A stretch of DNA of 64,000 bases. Source: Euryodendron excelsum (taxonomy: Eukaryota; Streptophyta; Magnoliopsida; Ericales; Pentaphylacaceae). Numbering within the stretch: position 1 is the stretch's first letter; each line of letters starts with the position of its first letter. The notes under the pieces were generated by a model. The model ran no database searches and was not told the origin of the DNA. It saw only the letters and a program-made list of their open reading frames with translations. A program made the position numbers and the translations under genes. Shown in pieces: positions 48,715 to 61,497 of this stretch. The DNA lies in the NCBI GenBank assembly GCA_033060915.1, contig CM065396.1, forward strand, positions 1,687,501-1,751,500, in the 5' to 3' direction.

Positions 48715-51431
48715 TGTAACACCCCAAGCCATTATATTTTAATTCATAATTTATTAAGTTATGTCATGTGTATTTCATCGAATATGATTTGAGTTCTTAT
48801 ATATTTCCATACTTGTGGTGATTGAAGTAACTTGGTTATGTGCGTACACTAGTTAGAGATTTCTCAAATTGTCTGAAATTGAATTTTTTATGTCTTTGTT
48901 ACTGTATAAGTAATTAATTGAGGAGTTTAATCAACTCCATTTAATGCCAATTTTATTTTAGACTACATTTGTTAATCTCTAGATGCAATTAATTGTATTA
49001 ATCGGTATTAATTAGGCTAAGTATTTTTTTACCTCAATTAGTATGATTAATAGAGTGTAACTATGCTTAATTAAGCTTAACCCATGATTAGAGAGTGAAA
49101 ATGAGTCATGGTCTTGTTGCATAAGGAGTTGACACCTCACTATCCCATTAGCCTTGTAGTAAGACATGTGTTTCACTATCTCTTGTATCTATCTATTTGC
49201 ATGAGTGGGTAGAGAGAGAAAGACCACCTTGAATGCATTTGAAGAGAGAGAATGAGTGGAATTTGTTGAGCCACTCCACTAACTCCCACACACACATATA
49301 CTTGCACGATTCTCTCATTGCTGGACTTGCAGGCACTTGTAAAGATTGAGTGAGTGGAATTTGTAGAGAAGGTTTGTGTTTGGCTATAGAGAAAGAGAAA
49401 GAAAAAGAAAATAGGGAGAAAGTGGAAGAAAACCCAAGGAGATTCATAAAAGACTTTGTCTTGACTTGAACCAAGGTATGAGAATCATTTATATGTTCGT
49501 GTTCTTGCACCTAACCGTTTAGAATAACTCGTAAAGCATTTCTATGATAATTATTTGTGAACTTGAGTTTTGGAGAAAAATCATGTTTTCATAAATATTG
49601 GGAAATCCATTTTTAAGAACTTACTTTGATGAGCTCATGAGGTGTTTGCAGAAGTCAACATCATTTAAACTATGACCTTTAGCATGTATTGGAGGCCTTG
49701 AGTCCTTCATTTGAAGATTTGAAGATACCTTGTTTAGATGAAATCACGCTTAAATGTGTTTTGTATAGATTTGATATGTTATTTCTTAAGACCAATTCAT
49801 GATCTTAGAATGCAATTTGAGACTTTAGAATTGTGATAGAGGCCTTACGAGATGATGGGAATATGTTGTGAAATGTTAGACTCATTAATTCATATTTGGA
49901 GAGTCGATACCTCTAACCCCATAATTGAGGGCATTCTGTGTAAAAGAGTCGACTCATGTGTCTCAGGGGTTGACAAATTCAACATTTCTAACCAAGACTT
50001 ACATTCTGTAAAAAAGGGTTGACACTTCCATTCGAGGGGTTGACACTTTTACTTAGTGGTTGACACTTCCAACCAAGGGTTGACACTTTTACCTAAAAGT
50101 CCATATTCATGGCATAACTTCAAAATTTCTTCACCTTGGCCTTAGATACTTGTGCATTGTTTTAAGTCACATTAATGAGAACCTAAAGTAGTTTCTTAAA
50201 GGCTTATATGTTTATGTGCTCTTTGTGTTTGCCTTAATTGTGTAAGATTACTAAGTGTTTAAGATCTTGAAGGTTATTTAATCAAGAACTATAGAATTAC
50301 CTTAAAGTGCTAAGAACGCAAGGTGAGTGACTTGATTTCTAGAGTTGTATTTCTAAATTGATTCTCATAGCACGCATGCTTTATGAAATGAACGTTTTAG
50401 AATGACTATTGATAATTATGTTTCATATGTTAAATCTATCCAAAAGCATGCTATGAGTACCATGGATATTGAAAAGCTTTGTTATGAGTTGTCTTAAAGT
50501 AAAATAAGTATTTTATGACATATGCGTATCTCAAGGCCCCGTACGAGGAGGACATAATCTAAACTCGTCCTGTATGTCTACATGAGACAATTCTCCCCAT
50601 TACCAAAGGGCGACATTTTCAGACCATGAAAGTAGTGTGCTTATTTCATATCCGGGTCGACACGATGTATCTGTGGTTGTTTCTGTTCCATCTGGGATGA
50701 CATGTGAAATATGATATATATTATGTTTCTTAAAATGTAGTATTTAAAAAGCATGTTTTATCTATCTTATTTGAAATACTAACTACTTTAAATGTACTTT
50801 GAAAAAGCAAGTGATCTTTATGGTGTTCTTACTTCTTTGAAAATGGTATCCAGGGTAAAAGTTCGTCGATTATCAAGTTATTCACTGGGCTATGAACTCA
50901 AAAAATCCTTTAACATCTTTTCAGGTAATTGAGTTCATGTGGAGACTTGAGGAGCCATAATGTAATAGAAGCCCTTGACTTGCATTGTAAATACAAGACT
51001 TTTGTGCTGATAGCAATTGTGATTCTTGGAGCTTGGATGTATGGACTATCGTTTGATATTTTGGTGTAATCTTTTATTGCATGAAGCATATGATCGATGT
51101 AATGGTGTAATGTTTGTATGTAATTGGATCTTAATGTCTTAAGGCCATAAGATGGTATTAAATGTGTGACTTTGGCTATTGTACTTCTCATTATGTTTCA
51201 TCATTTTGTAAGTGGGATTTGAATTGAGATGTACTTAAAGACAGCTCTGTTATCCAATAACCTCACAAATTCCAAGTCTCTTAAAATTATGTAAGCTTCT
51301 GCAATAATATTTAAATAAATTATTCAATTGCACTTTTGTCCATTTTAAGTTACAGTCCTCTGGTAGCTTTTGAAAAGCTATCAGGCGGTCGCAGTACCAA
51401 ATTCGCCTTGGGTGGGTTTAGGGTCGTGACA
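48715..51431 (+). mobile_element. Solo LTR of a Tekay/Del-type chromovirus (2717 bp)
   Basis: Bounded by TGTAACACCCC and GGGTCGTGACA, with target duplication tattt (48710-48714) versus tattc (51432-51436). The RT sequence resumes in frame after it (ILIY|SPSKEE). It contains four or five copies of ggttgacactt (49970-50095), splice-donor-like sites AAG|GTATGA (49473) and AAG|GTGAGT (50320), and a 3' end whose CGCCTTGGGT module also occurs in the LTR at 6123-8739, pointing to one lineage. No coding sequence, no PBS and no polypurine tract are seen inside, which supports a solo LTR. Confidence 0.85.
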
Positions 51432-52844
51432 TATTCACCTTCAAAGGAGGAGCGCGAGGGCCACTTGTATATTGTTTGTAGACGCTACAAGAGCACAAGT
51501 TGTTTGCTAAGTTCGAGAAATACGAGTTTTGACTAAAATAGGTGAAATTCCTTAGCCATGTGCTATTAGGCATTGGAGTATTAGTTGATCCTTTTAAGAT
51601 TGACTTAGTTACCAGGTGGGAGACACCGCATATGCCAAAATTTTCACGATTAGTGGCACCAATGACGAGATTGACCGAAAAAGGAGTTAGGTTCATTTGG
51701 AATGACGTGTGTGAGTAGGCATTTTAAGAACTGAAGGAGAAGTTGACTACAGCACCAAAGTTGGTGATTCCCCGAGAGAAGGGTTGGCTACTCGGTTTAT
51801 TGTGATGCGTTGCAGGAGGGTCATGGTTGCGTGTTGATGTAGTTAGGTTTGGTAATGGCATATGGTTCATGGTAGTTAAAGACACACGAGAAGAACTACC
51901 CTACCAATGACTTGGAAGTTGCGGCGGGTGTCTTTGCCCTGAAGAGTTGGTAGCACTATCTCTCTAGTGAGAAGTTTGAGGTGTTTTCTAATCACAAGAG
52001 TTTAAAGCATATATTAACTAAGAAAGACTTAAATCTTTGTCAGAAGCAATGGATGGATTATATGGAGGACAATGACTTCGAATTATATTATCATCCCAAG
52101 AAGGCGAACATTGTGGCAAATGCCTTGAGTAGGAAAACTCAAAGTAGTTTAGCGATTCGGGAATGGCAGATAATGGATGAGATTAGTGAGTACAACCTTC
52201 CCTTTGCTAAGAAGACATTATCGGTTACATTATTCACGGTGGTAACACAGCCAACACTTCCCAATCAGGTTATTGATGCTAAGTATTCAGATGAGGAGGC
52301 AGATTCTATTCGGGCTCACATTTACAGTGATGAGGGACTCGAGGATTGGGCAGTAGGCGAGGATAATGACTTGAGGTTTTCTAGGGAGATTGGGTGTACA
52401 AATGGTTAATTAAGACAAGATTCTTTGGTAATTTCATCATTTGAGACTTACAGTTCACTCAAGAAGCACGAAGATGGATCACGATCTATGACGCCAGTTC
52501 TAGTATAAGGGCATGAAAGGAGATGTAGTGTAGTTCATGTCACGTTATTTGATTTTCTAGCAGGCTAAGGCGAAACACTAGAACCCAGTAGGGGAGTTGT
52601 AGCCTTTACCGGTAGTGGAGTGAAAGTGGAAACATGTCACGATGGACTTTGTTACGAGGCTTCCTAGACCGCAGTAAGGGCACGATGCTATTTGAGTTGT
52701 AGTTGGCCAGTTAACGAAATTAGCACACTTTTCGGGATGCGAACGACAAATTCTATGACTGTATGCAGCAGGTTATATATTTGAGAAATTGTGAGACTTT
52801 ATAGTGTTCCAGTGTCTATTATTTTGGATCGGGATCTAGTGTTC
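51432..52844 (+). pseudogene. Chromovirus RT end, RNase H and integrase, broken
   Basis: Continues pol after the solo LTR: SPSKEEREGHLYIV, then RNase H with YCDALQEGHGCVLM (about 51800) and AYGSW-LKTHEKNYPTNDLEVAAGVFAL. A 142-codon open stretch (51981-52409) has VFSNHKSLKHILTKKDLNL and KANIVANALSRK. Two acidic residues normally present are Asn here (FSNH for FSDH, VANA for VADA). The integrase follows in fragments: a zinc-finger region around 52440-52560, HVTMDFVTRLPR (about 52640) and LTKLAHF, then VPVSIILDRDLVF. The Athila-like LTR cuts it at 52845, and the rest of integrase is not found. Stops and frameshifts throughout. Confidence 0.88.
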
Positions 52845-54527
52845 ATGATTGTACTCCAAAAGTAGAAATTGGAGTCCCAAATTATAAGTTATTGTTAGTA
52901 AATATATATATTTATATATATATTAGTTATCATTTTAATATAACATTAGTTTTCTGTTATGTTTTTGTGTCTTGTGCAAATTTAAAGCTAAAACCGAGCA
53001 AAATGAAGTCGGCGTGCATACAAACATTTATTTGAGTGTTAATTTGATGTTGTATATACATATTATGTGTGTGTGTGTGTTAGTGTGTGTATATTATATG
53101 TATGTGTGTGTTAGTGGGTGTATATTATATAGATATTATATATATGTGTGTGTGTGTGTGTAGGTGACCGATCGAAAGCAAACAAAAGAAATTGATTGTG
53201 AGTTGGTTTGAATACAAAAGGAAGTGGATTGGATTGAATAACAAAAGATAGGGATGGTGGAAGCCATTATTGGCCAACAAAGAAAATAAAGAAAGAAAAG
53301 AAAAGAAAGGAAGTGGATGGCTTCCTTCCTTCTTCGGCCAAATGCCTATAAATTGGAAACCATGAGAGCCTGCCAAGGAGAGGACTCCAGTCCAAAGCTC
53401 CATTCAACCATTTCTTTCTTAGGAGTAGATTAGGAGTAGATTTTTAGTTAGTTTGTTAGCAATTTTTTTTAGTTCGTATTTTAATTTTAATTTTGTTTTT
53501 TTACTGTTGTATTAAACCTTTTTATTTATAAAGTCTTTTTCTTCTATGTCTAGTTTTTTCAATATTAGTATTTAGTTTTATTATTGGAGCCAATTGGTAA
53601 GATCGCTTGACTAAATTGAGATGATTAATTAATGTTTGTCTTTTCATTTTGGATTCATTTGAAAATTTAATGTTTTTACACACATTCAATATATTGCATG
53701 CTTGGGCACGTACATGTACATTTTATACATGTAATGGTTTTGTGTGAGTTTAGACCAGGTTAAGTTTAAGAGTAGTGTAATTAATATAGGAGTAGTGTAA
53801 ATGTAAAGTAGATATTGGTTTACTATACACTTGTATATTTTATGCGAGTCCTCTATCTGGTATGTTTTTATGTCCAAATCTCTTATAGGAATCTATGGCT
53901 CTTAATCCTAATTTGGAATGGATCGAGTTATATTCATGATAATTGACGTTTAGTTTCTTAAAAAACATAGACTTTTAATTATGTTTGTAATACTCTATGT
54001 CCTAACAAAGCATAGCTCGGTATATGCAAATTGATGATGAGAGTCTTCGATTTTAATTGAATAAGTTCCTAAGCTAGAACCTTTGAAAACATGTGCCTTT
54101 AATTATACTTGTTACACTTATGCTCTGACAAAATATTGCCTAGTGTTTATGAGTCGATGGTGAGTGTTCATGATTTTAACATTATATTCTAGTGATTGAT
54201 TATTTTGAATATACCCATCTACTATTTTATGAAGTCTAAGTAGGTTAAACGATCGACAGTTGGTAAACCTGTATTGATTATTCTCAAGTAAGTCAAGTGA
54301 TTGAATCAACTGAATCCAGGACTGTTTTATTTTATTATGTTTGACAAGTATTTTTGGCCTACATCTCAAAACTACAAATATATATATATATATATTTCTT
54401 TTGGTTATATTTGTCATCCGGTTTTAATTACTACATTCATTCTCTGTGGTTCGATCTCGGTTTTATCGGATTATTTTTATTATGTACTCCTTCGCCATAC
54501 CTGTTCTTGGGTGTATTAAGTAAATCA
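52845..54527 (+). repeat. 5' LTR of non-autonomous Athila-like element
   Basis: Starts TGATTGTACTCC directly after the integrase fragment and ends near aagtaaatca, 9 bases before the PBS. The first 800 bp match 57420-58290. It has a TG-rich microsatellite (53069-53160), a TATA-like box in gcctataaattgg (about 53347) and, near the end, ctctgtggttcgatctcgg, an echo of the LTR end at 60750-60800. No gene. Confidence 0.82.
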
Positions 54528-54535
54528 AGTATTTT

Positions 54536-54553
54536 TGGCACTGTTGCCGAGAA
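54536..54553 (+). other. Decayed primer binding site, tRNA-Asp type
   Basis: tggcactgttgccgagaa differs at four positions from the intact tRNA-Asp site at 60860. All four are G-to-A or C-to-T changes. Same site type as Athila elements. Confidence 0.75.
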
Positions 54554-57419
54554 ACAGTGCTAAGGAGTTAAAACTAGTAAAAAAAATAATAAATTCAAAA
54601 ATTATAAAAAAATAAAAGCAAGACATTCGCGGTTGACTCAAGGAGGAAAATTGAACTTCAAATCTTATGCCTTTACTATGGAGTAAGGACATGGACATTT
54701 TTTGTTTCCCTACCTTGACGAAGGAGTTGGACTGTATATATATCTAACTATCTAACAGTTTTCTCTTCTTTAAGTAGATAACCCTGAGTGGATAACCCCT
54801 GGAGTTACCATTGTTAACAATTTACTTTCCACACTTTAATTTCAATATTGTACATTTAGTTATTTTCTTTCTGTGGTTTACCTCTCGAGTTGATCTACTG
54901 CCTTTCTAAGCTAGTGCCTTTGACAAGGTGACCATTACCAACATATTTCCTAACTCTAACACTTATATCTTGTTATCATTTGTGTTTAGAGTGCAGGTTT
55001 TGTTTCTTTTCATTTCTATTATAATTTTCTTTTCTTTCTTTTTAGTATTTTGTTGTTTTCTTTTGTTGAGACGTGTTAGTGTTGTCATATCCTCTAGTCT
55101 GTCTAAAGGCCAAGAGGAAAGTCTTGTGAAATTTTTGGAGACCCAAAGAAAAGTCTTAGGTTGAACCATAACTGACTTACACGGTATTAGTCATTTTGTT
55201 TGTTTATAACATTTATATCTTGAAAAGAGTCTAAACTAGTGCATCCAATGCAAAGACGCTTTAACTCACACGTGTGAAAAAGGTTTTTGAGAGGAGAAGT
55301 ACTGAAGTTTCTCAATGGGGTATCACATACTCCATCTCTAATTCAAAGTGGGTTTGTCCAATCTAAGTGGTTCCTAAAAAGTAAAGAGTCATGGTAAGCC
55401 AAAATGATGAGACTGAATATTTAGACACAACACCTAATTCGTTCTAATAATTAGGTTGTTAGTTTCTCTTTAATTGGGGGGTACCCACCCCTTTTTGTTG
55501 GTTTTTACTTTTCATTATTTGTTTTATTTTGTGTGTTTGTTTTATTTTATGAGTTTTTGCGCCCAACAAACATCAAAGGGAGCCATCAACTAATGTCAAT
55601 GAATAAAATAGTTTACTTAGATACTAGTAAAGGGCGAGTAAATACTGAGGCATTGAGATGCTTTGGAATCACCAGAACAGTAGACTATCTTGATTTTGTT
55701 GTCAAAAGTCTAGTTTAACTTTGTAATGATTATTATTCCTAGGGTGGGTTAGGTTTGAGTGTCTTATTTGCGTGTTTATCTTTATTTGTAAATATGACTA
55801 ACAATTATTTTGCAGATGTTTTGTATTTAAAAAAAATATGGACAAGGCTGATGAGCATACAATTTGAATCTCTTAATGCACTTGAGATCTACAAAAGAGA
55901 TTTGCGTATCTTTTATAATTTTGTACAGTTTTATGTGAAATGCAAATGTAAATTTTGAGGATTTGTTGAAACATGTTTTTATTCACCTTAGCATAATTTT
56001 TATTTTATCCTTTATTTTTAATACAATTGCAAGATTTTATCTTAACACATAGAAAGAGAATATTTTATATCACTTATTATTATATCATGATCAGTTTAAT
56101 ATTTTTACATATCGTATAGTTTCATCCTTACAAAAGTGAAGATTATTCACCAAGTAAGCTTTAAAGCCAATCACACATTTTGAAGTGTTTATATTTACTA
56201 TTGATGAATTTCTTTCACATCGTTCTTGTAATTGCTCTATTATACTTGTATTTGAATCAATTATTTAAATTGTTATGGTGATTGAATATGTTGAATTCTT
56301 ATAACCTTGAGCTATTGTGCAATTTAAAAATGAATCAAGACCATCTTTGATCTTTTGAGCCACAGATTTCTTTATTAACATAATTTTCTTAGAACTATCT
56401 TTAATCCTATTTCTTTGTCTCTTGCTACATATATCACTGCTAAAGTTTCATCCCTAAATACAAAAATACAAGTATCTTCACTTGTGCAAGTTGAATTGAA
56501 AAGGGGTGATCTATTTGTAACATGAAAAAAAAAAATAGCAATGAAGGAAAGCGAAAAAAAACAAGAAAAAAGAGAAGTAAAAGTAAAAAGAAAAAAAAGA
56601 AGAAAAAGAAGAAGAGGTTGGCTATTGAAAAAAATATCAAATCAAATCAAATCAAATCAAATACGAAAATTAAAAGTATGTGTTCATTGATCAATTTATG
56701 CCTTGATCACACATGTTTTTGAGCCTTGTATTATTTCTTTCTCCCTACCTTAAACCTCACGGCCAAGGTACAACCTAAACAAAGTCCTCAAGGATTTGAT
56801 ATGTACATGGCTTGTCCATTCACTTCAAATTCACTTATCAATTACTTTTGTGATTTTAACATTGAGTATTTTTTCATGGAGTTATGCCAAGTCGTCTCTC
56901 ACTTTATATAGTCACATCATTTTCTTTATGGTTGTCTCTTTTGATTTTTCGTTACATTTACTCCTTTGTAAGGACAATCGGTGTGAGATGCCTATGTTCT
57001 TTCTTTCTCAGAGAATATCTAGTTAGGTTGAATCAAAACTTAAATGATGTATCTGTATTTTAATATTGTAATATTTTTCTTATCATGTAATAATCACATA
57101 CACACAAAAGCCTCTCATATGTTATTCTAAGACATTATCTTACGTGTAGATTAACGAGTAGAATATACAGAATATACTTGTATTTCGATATATGTAATAT
57201 TTTTCCTTCTTATCCTCACTAGCAGACACATTTTGATGTTTGTGGATACCATCACTCAAAATCCTCACGAGACACCACTCGTCCACTAAAGAAAACTTAG
57301 GGGCTTAAAGGCTTGGTGCATATGCTAAATTCACTCGTGATCCCTATGAAGTGGGGCCTAGCGTTTTAAGCGTGTTTATTTGATTTGCCATGGACTAGCA
57401 AAAGTTTAGTTGGGGGGTA
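54554..57419 (+). mobile_element. Non-coding interior of the Athila-like element
   Basis: 2.9 kb between PBS and polypurine tract with no gag, protease or pol detectable on either strand. It is AT-rich, with a poly-A/Lys-codon stretch near 56520-56640 and a ggggggtacccacccc palindrome-like site near 55478. The polypurine tract agttgggggg (about 57409-57418) precedes the second LTR. The element must have relied on proteins from other copies. Confidence 0.7.
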
Positions 57420-57702
57420 TGATTGTATCCTAAAAAGTATAAATTGGAGTCTCTAATTATAAGCTATTGTTAGTAATTATGTACATATTAGTTATCATTT
57501 TAATATAATATTAGTTTTCTTTTGTTTTTGTGTCTTATGTAGATTTAAAGCTAAAATTGAGCAAATGAAGTCGATGTGCATATAAACATTTATTCAAGTG
57601 TTAATTTGAAGTTGTATATACATATTATATATTTATGCATGCGTGTGTTAGTGTGTGTATATTATATATATGTGTGTTAGTAGGTATATATTATATAGAT
57701 AT

Positions 57703-57733
<31 letters not shown>

Positions 57734-58290
57734 TAGTGGGTATAATATATTATATCATATATATGTGTGTGTGTTTGTGTGTGTGTGTGTGTTTTCAGAT
57801 AACCGACTGGAAGCAAATAAAAGGAATTGATTGTGAGTTGGATTGAATACAAAAGGAAGTGTATTGGATTGAATAAATAAAAGAAAGGGATGGTGGAAGC
57901 CATTGTCAGCCAGCAAAAGAAATAAAGAAAGAAAAGAAAAGAAAGGAAGTGGGAGGCTTCCTTCCTTCTTCGGCCAAATGCCTATAAATTGGCAACCAGA
58001 AGAGCGTGCAAAGGAAAGTCCCATAGGGGAGCTTAGAGCTTTAGTCCAAAGCTTCATTCAGTCATTTCTTTCTTAGGAGTAGATTTTCAATTAGTTTGTT
58101 AGCAGTTTTTTTTTAGTTAGTATTTTAATTTAAGTCTTGTATTTTACTATTGTATTAAACCTTTTTTATTTATAGTCTTTTACTTCCATGTGTAGTTTTT
58201 TCAATATTAGTATTTAGTTTTATTCTTGGAGGCAATTGGGAAGATCGCTTGACTGAATTGAGATGATTAATTAATGTTTGTCTTTTCATT
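57420..58290 (+). repeat. 3' LTR of the Athila-like element, truncated
   Basis: Begins TGATTGTATCCTAAAAAG and aligns with 52845-53650, including the gtgtgtgt microsatellite (57713-57795) and gcctataaattggcaacc. Homology ends after gatgattaattaatgtttgtcttttcattt near 58290. The other half of the LTR and its target duplication are missing. Confidence 0.8.
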
Positions 58291-59380
58291 TATACTATGT
58301 TAATTGTGTTAGATGGGTTTATTTTGTTTATTTTTTGTTCCATTGTGTTATTCATGTAGATGAAAAAATTGCCAGATCTGTGACTTGAACCTTGTTTAGC
58401 ATTGATTGGTTATTCGATTCATTTGTGTGCTTAGTTCATAGCATTGGGAATTGGGTTCAGAGTTAGATTTGAGATTGCATTCTATATACTCTCATGCATA
58501 TTTTATTATACATATGTACATGTCACCTCATGTTTATTAGCTTTGTAGCATAATCTCCAATTGGGCCATCGTATACTCACCCCACCACCGTTGTAGGTGG
58601 ACCCCCGAGCAAGTAAATTTTTGGTCCAAGGGACTGAGCAGTTGAGGCCTTTATATTTTTTTTAACCACACGTTATTGTACCTTTGAGTTATTCTATCCC
58701 TTACTTTTAGTCGAACTGTATAATATTTATTCTGTCTTTCTGTTAGATTTTATTTTTGGATAACTGTACACCATTTATTAATATCACTCTGGACCTTAAA
58801 TATTTAAAATTTTATAACGTAATATGTTGGATGATTAGTTTATATTTTGGGTGGATGACTATCACACTTGTAAATGCTTGAAACATGTTTTAAAATGATT
58901 ATTGGTTGGTTGTTGGAAAGAATATTTTGTTAGAATTTTGAACAAGTTTTTCTTTAAAAATAGTTTTAGTCCAGTTTACGAATGGACCCACGCAATTTTG
59001 TTCCATAAATTTTCAAAATAAAAACTCCCTTTTGAAAAACCTTTTCTTGAAACTATTTTGACTAAAATATGACGTGGATCCTTAACCTTGACTTGGACGT
59101 TTCAACGTTTGAAATTTTATTCCTTAAAAACCGGCTTTTAACATTCATCTTAGGTTTGTCAATGATCTCACGAGGTTTGGGTGTACTCCTAACTCTTGCT
59201 TTAGCTTTATGGTCTCTTCTTTTGTCATGATTTTTGAAAACCTTAGTTTTCAAACAAATCTATTCACATGATCAATAAAAACTCTAATTTAATTTTTCAA
59301 TGCCTCATAATGATTGATTGTACATCAAAATTGTCATTAAATTTATAGTTTTTCATATGTATTTATTCGTTTATTTTGTT
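58291..59380. other. Unassigned AT-rich, LTR-like sequence
   Basis: No gene is visible. The segment tcgtatactcaccccaccac...aggtggacccccgagc (58570-58620) looks like the 3' part of a chromovirus-type LTR, but I find no clear ends. The boundary with the next LTR is not defined. Confidence 0.4.
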
Positions 59381-60855
59381 TCGCATAATAGTTTTGTGTG
59401 CCTTTGGTAATGAAGTTTGGTTTAATGTTTTGATAGATTTATAAAGCTTAAATAAAGTATTTCAGAGATCTTCCAGGCTGGGATTTGGAGCAAAGAATTG
59501 AAGTGAAATTGAGTCAAAGATTGAAGCAAATTTTGGTTCAAAGAAGTGCCCCAAATCTGCCCCATTTCAAATCCAAGAAGAGGCCAAAAGATGATCCACT
59601 TCAAGCTCAAACTTGCTCTATATTTTGTGCAAACTTCAAGCCCAAACTTGCTCTATATTTTGTGCAAACTTCAGCCCAAGATTTGAAGGCCCATTTCAGC
59701 TCATTTGTAGGAAGTTGATGGGAGAAAAGAGAGCTTGCACATGGTTGGAGTACAATAATTCTTCATTATGGAAAAAAGAGAGCATGCACATGGCTAGAAA
59801 GAAGTGGAGGACAATAATTCTTCATTATGGGGTAAAGAGAGAAGAAAAAATAGTCCAAAAGATGGAATAAAGAGGTCCACTAGCCAGCTCAAAATGTTGG
59901 CCGAATCTGCCTTTCCCTCCATGTGCTAGAGAGATCTCTAGTGTTTGGACCATAACTTTTGACTCAGATGTCCAAATGACCTGTTCTTTTCGGGCCTGGA
60001 AAGTAGACAAGAAGCTCTATAAATATCTGTCTAATAGCCATCTCTCAAAACGGAGTGTAAGAGGGTGAAAACTTCGTCCAAAGTTAGAGGACAGATTTGT
60101 GCGAAAATCTGGGCAGCTTGTATTTTGCTTTCTTTTGTTGATTTTGGCTCTTCAATGTTAAAAACCTCTTATTTTATGTTGAAGCAATTGTTTTTCTTCA
60201 TAATGGTTGTTGGCTAAGCTCTTTCTTGGTTCAAGATCAAGGATGATGGTGGTTGAGGTGATCTCTTTAAGGTATTAATGCATCTCAATGATTTATCTTC
60301 TCACTTTGTACATGGATGATTGTTAATTGTTAAGAATTTTCAGAAATCATTTAGGCAATGTTATAATCTTGAATTTCTATGCACAAACCTCAGTTTTGGT
60401 ATAGGGATTGCTTGATTCAATGTCTTGCCTAGTTTGAAACTATTTTTCCATTTCTAAGTAAGATTCAATCATTCATTTCTTTGAACTTTATTGCAATATT
60501 TTCCAACCCAATATCACCATTGTTGATGTTGGGTTGAGTTATCTTAAATATCTTAAAAGAATCACCAATTTACCACCATTGGAATTGACTTTGAGCCAAG
60601 ACTTTTATTTCTCTTGTAATTTTAAGCATTGTCATTTGAATTCTATTCACAACTACTCATTTTTCAAAGAGAATTTCACATTCATTGTGAACCAATTTTT
60701 TTCCTGAATAAATTTCTCTAAAGTTTTTATCACCAAATTGTTTTCTAAATTTAGCTCCCTGTGGATATGACCTCGGTCTCACCGAGTTAATTGCTACATC
60801 GTACACTCGTGCACTTGCGAGTTAAAATAAGCCGATAAGAAAGAGCGGTCAAGCA
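59380..60855 (+). repeat. 5' LTR of the Athila-like element (start approximate)
   Basis: The right end is certain: ...gcggtcaagca, then attt and the PBS. The left end is uncertain, somewhere around 59250-59480. It contains an imperfect tandem piece (caaacttgctctatattttgtgc twice, 59605-59670; cacatgg...caataattcttcattatgg twice, 59735-59830), a TATA box at 60018 and, near the end, ccctgtggatatgacctcgg. The second LTR is beyond the right edge. Confidence 0.7.
60018..60025 (+). promoter_or_regulatory. TATA box of the Athila-like LTR
   Basis: tataaata in gctctataaatatctgtc, about 840 bases before the PBS. Likely pol II promoter of the element that carries the intact ORF. Confidence 0.65.
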
Positions 60856-60859
60856 ATTT

Positions 60860-60877
60860 TGGCGCCGTTGCCGGGGA
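60860..60877 (+). other. Primer binding site, tRNA-Asp type
   Basis: tggcgccgttgccgggga, 18 bases, the standard primer binding site of Athila-type plant Ty3/gypsy elements. It lies four bases (attt) after the LTR end. It is undecayed. Confidence 0.93.
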
Positions 60878-61497
60878 GCTAGCAAGCAATGGTGATGAAC
60901 TTGGGGGTTAATTGTTTGTAATTTAATATTTCTTTAATAATTCAGATTATAAAAAAAAATTGTGGACTCGACCTTGCGAACAAAGGATTGTGGACTGGAC
61001 TGCCAATTGTTGGACTATGGCCGGTTTTACCGCCTTTTGGACTTTGTAGAGGACTTAATTTCTAACTTCTAATTGTGGAGGTTAATCCCTCCTTCTAACA
61101 TCTAATTTCTAACTTCTTACATCTAACATCTAACTTCTAACATCTAATTTCTAATTGTGGAGGTTAATCCCTCCTTTTACATTTATGCATTTTTTTACTG
61201 CGGTCGGTTTTACCGCCTCTTGATTATTTATTTATTTATTTATTTTCTTTATTTTTAGAGGAGGTAATTACCCCTCTTTTCGTTACGGCTGGTTTAACCG
61301 CCATTTGTATATGTCAATTGTAATGTCAATTGTAATTATTGTCTAACGTTTGTTGTTGCAGCGCTTGGCTTGTGAAAAAAAAAAAAAAAAATCTAATTTG
61401 GCTTACTAGTTGGAAGTACAGTGAGTTTTCTTTGGCCCAACTTTTCTTTTATTTTTATTTATTTTCTTCCTTGTAGTCATCATATTAGTGTTTTATC
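60878..61497 (+). other. Leader between PBS and gag
   Basis: About 620 bp without coding sequence. It has three copies of a ggttttaccgcc module (61021, 61206 and 61290 regions), a stretch of ctaacttctaacatctaa repeats (61060-61155) with gtggaggttaatccctcc twice, and a poly-A run (61374-61391). The gag ATG is at 61498. Confidence 0.75.

Noticed and set aside
50838..50850. tggtatccagggt as a tRNA-Met primer binding site inside the LTR at 48715-51431
   Set aside because: It matches the site only partly, no LTR end lies beside it, and the element ends are fixed by the target duplication further out.
56440..56722. Lys-rich and Phe-rich small frames
   Set aside because: These are low-complexity translations of a poly-purine stretch in a non-coding interior.
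57755..58057. Minus-strand frame of 100 codons resembling another at 53125-53403
   Set aside because: The similarity comes from both lying in the two copies of one LTR. The frames differ in length, and no protein family is recognised.
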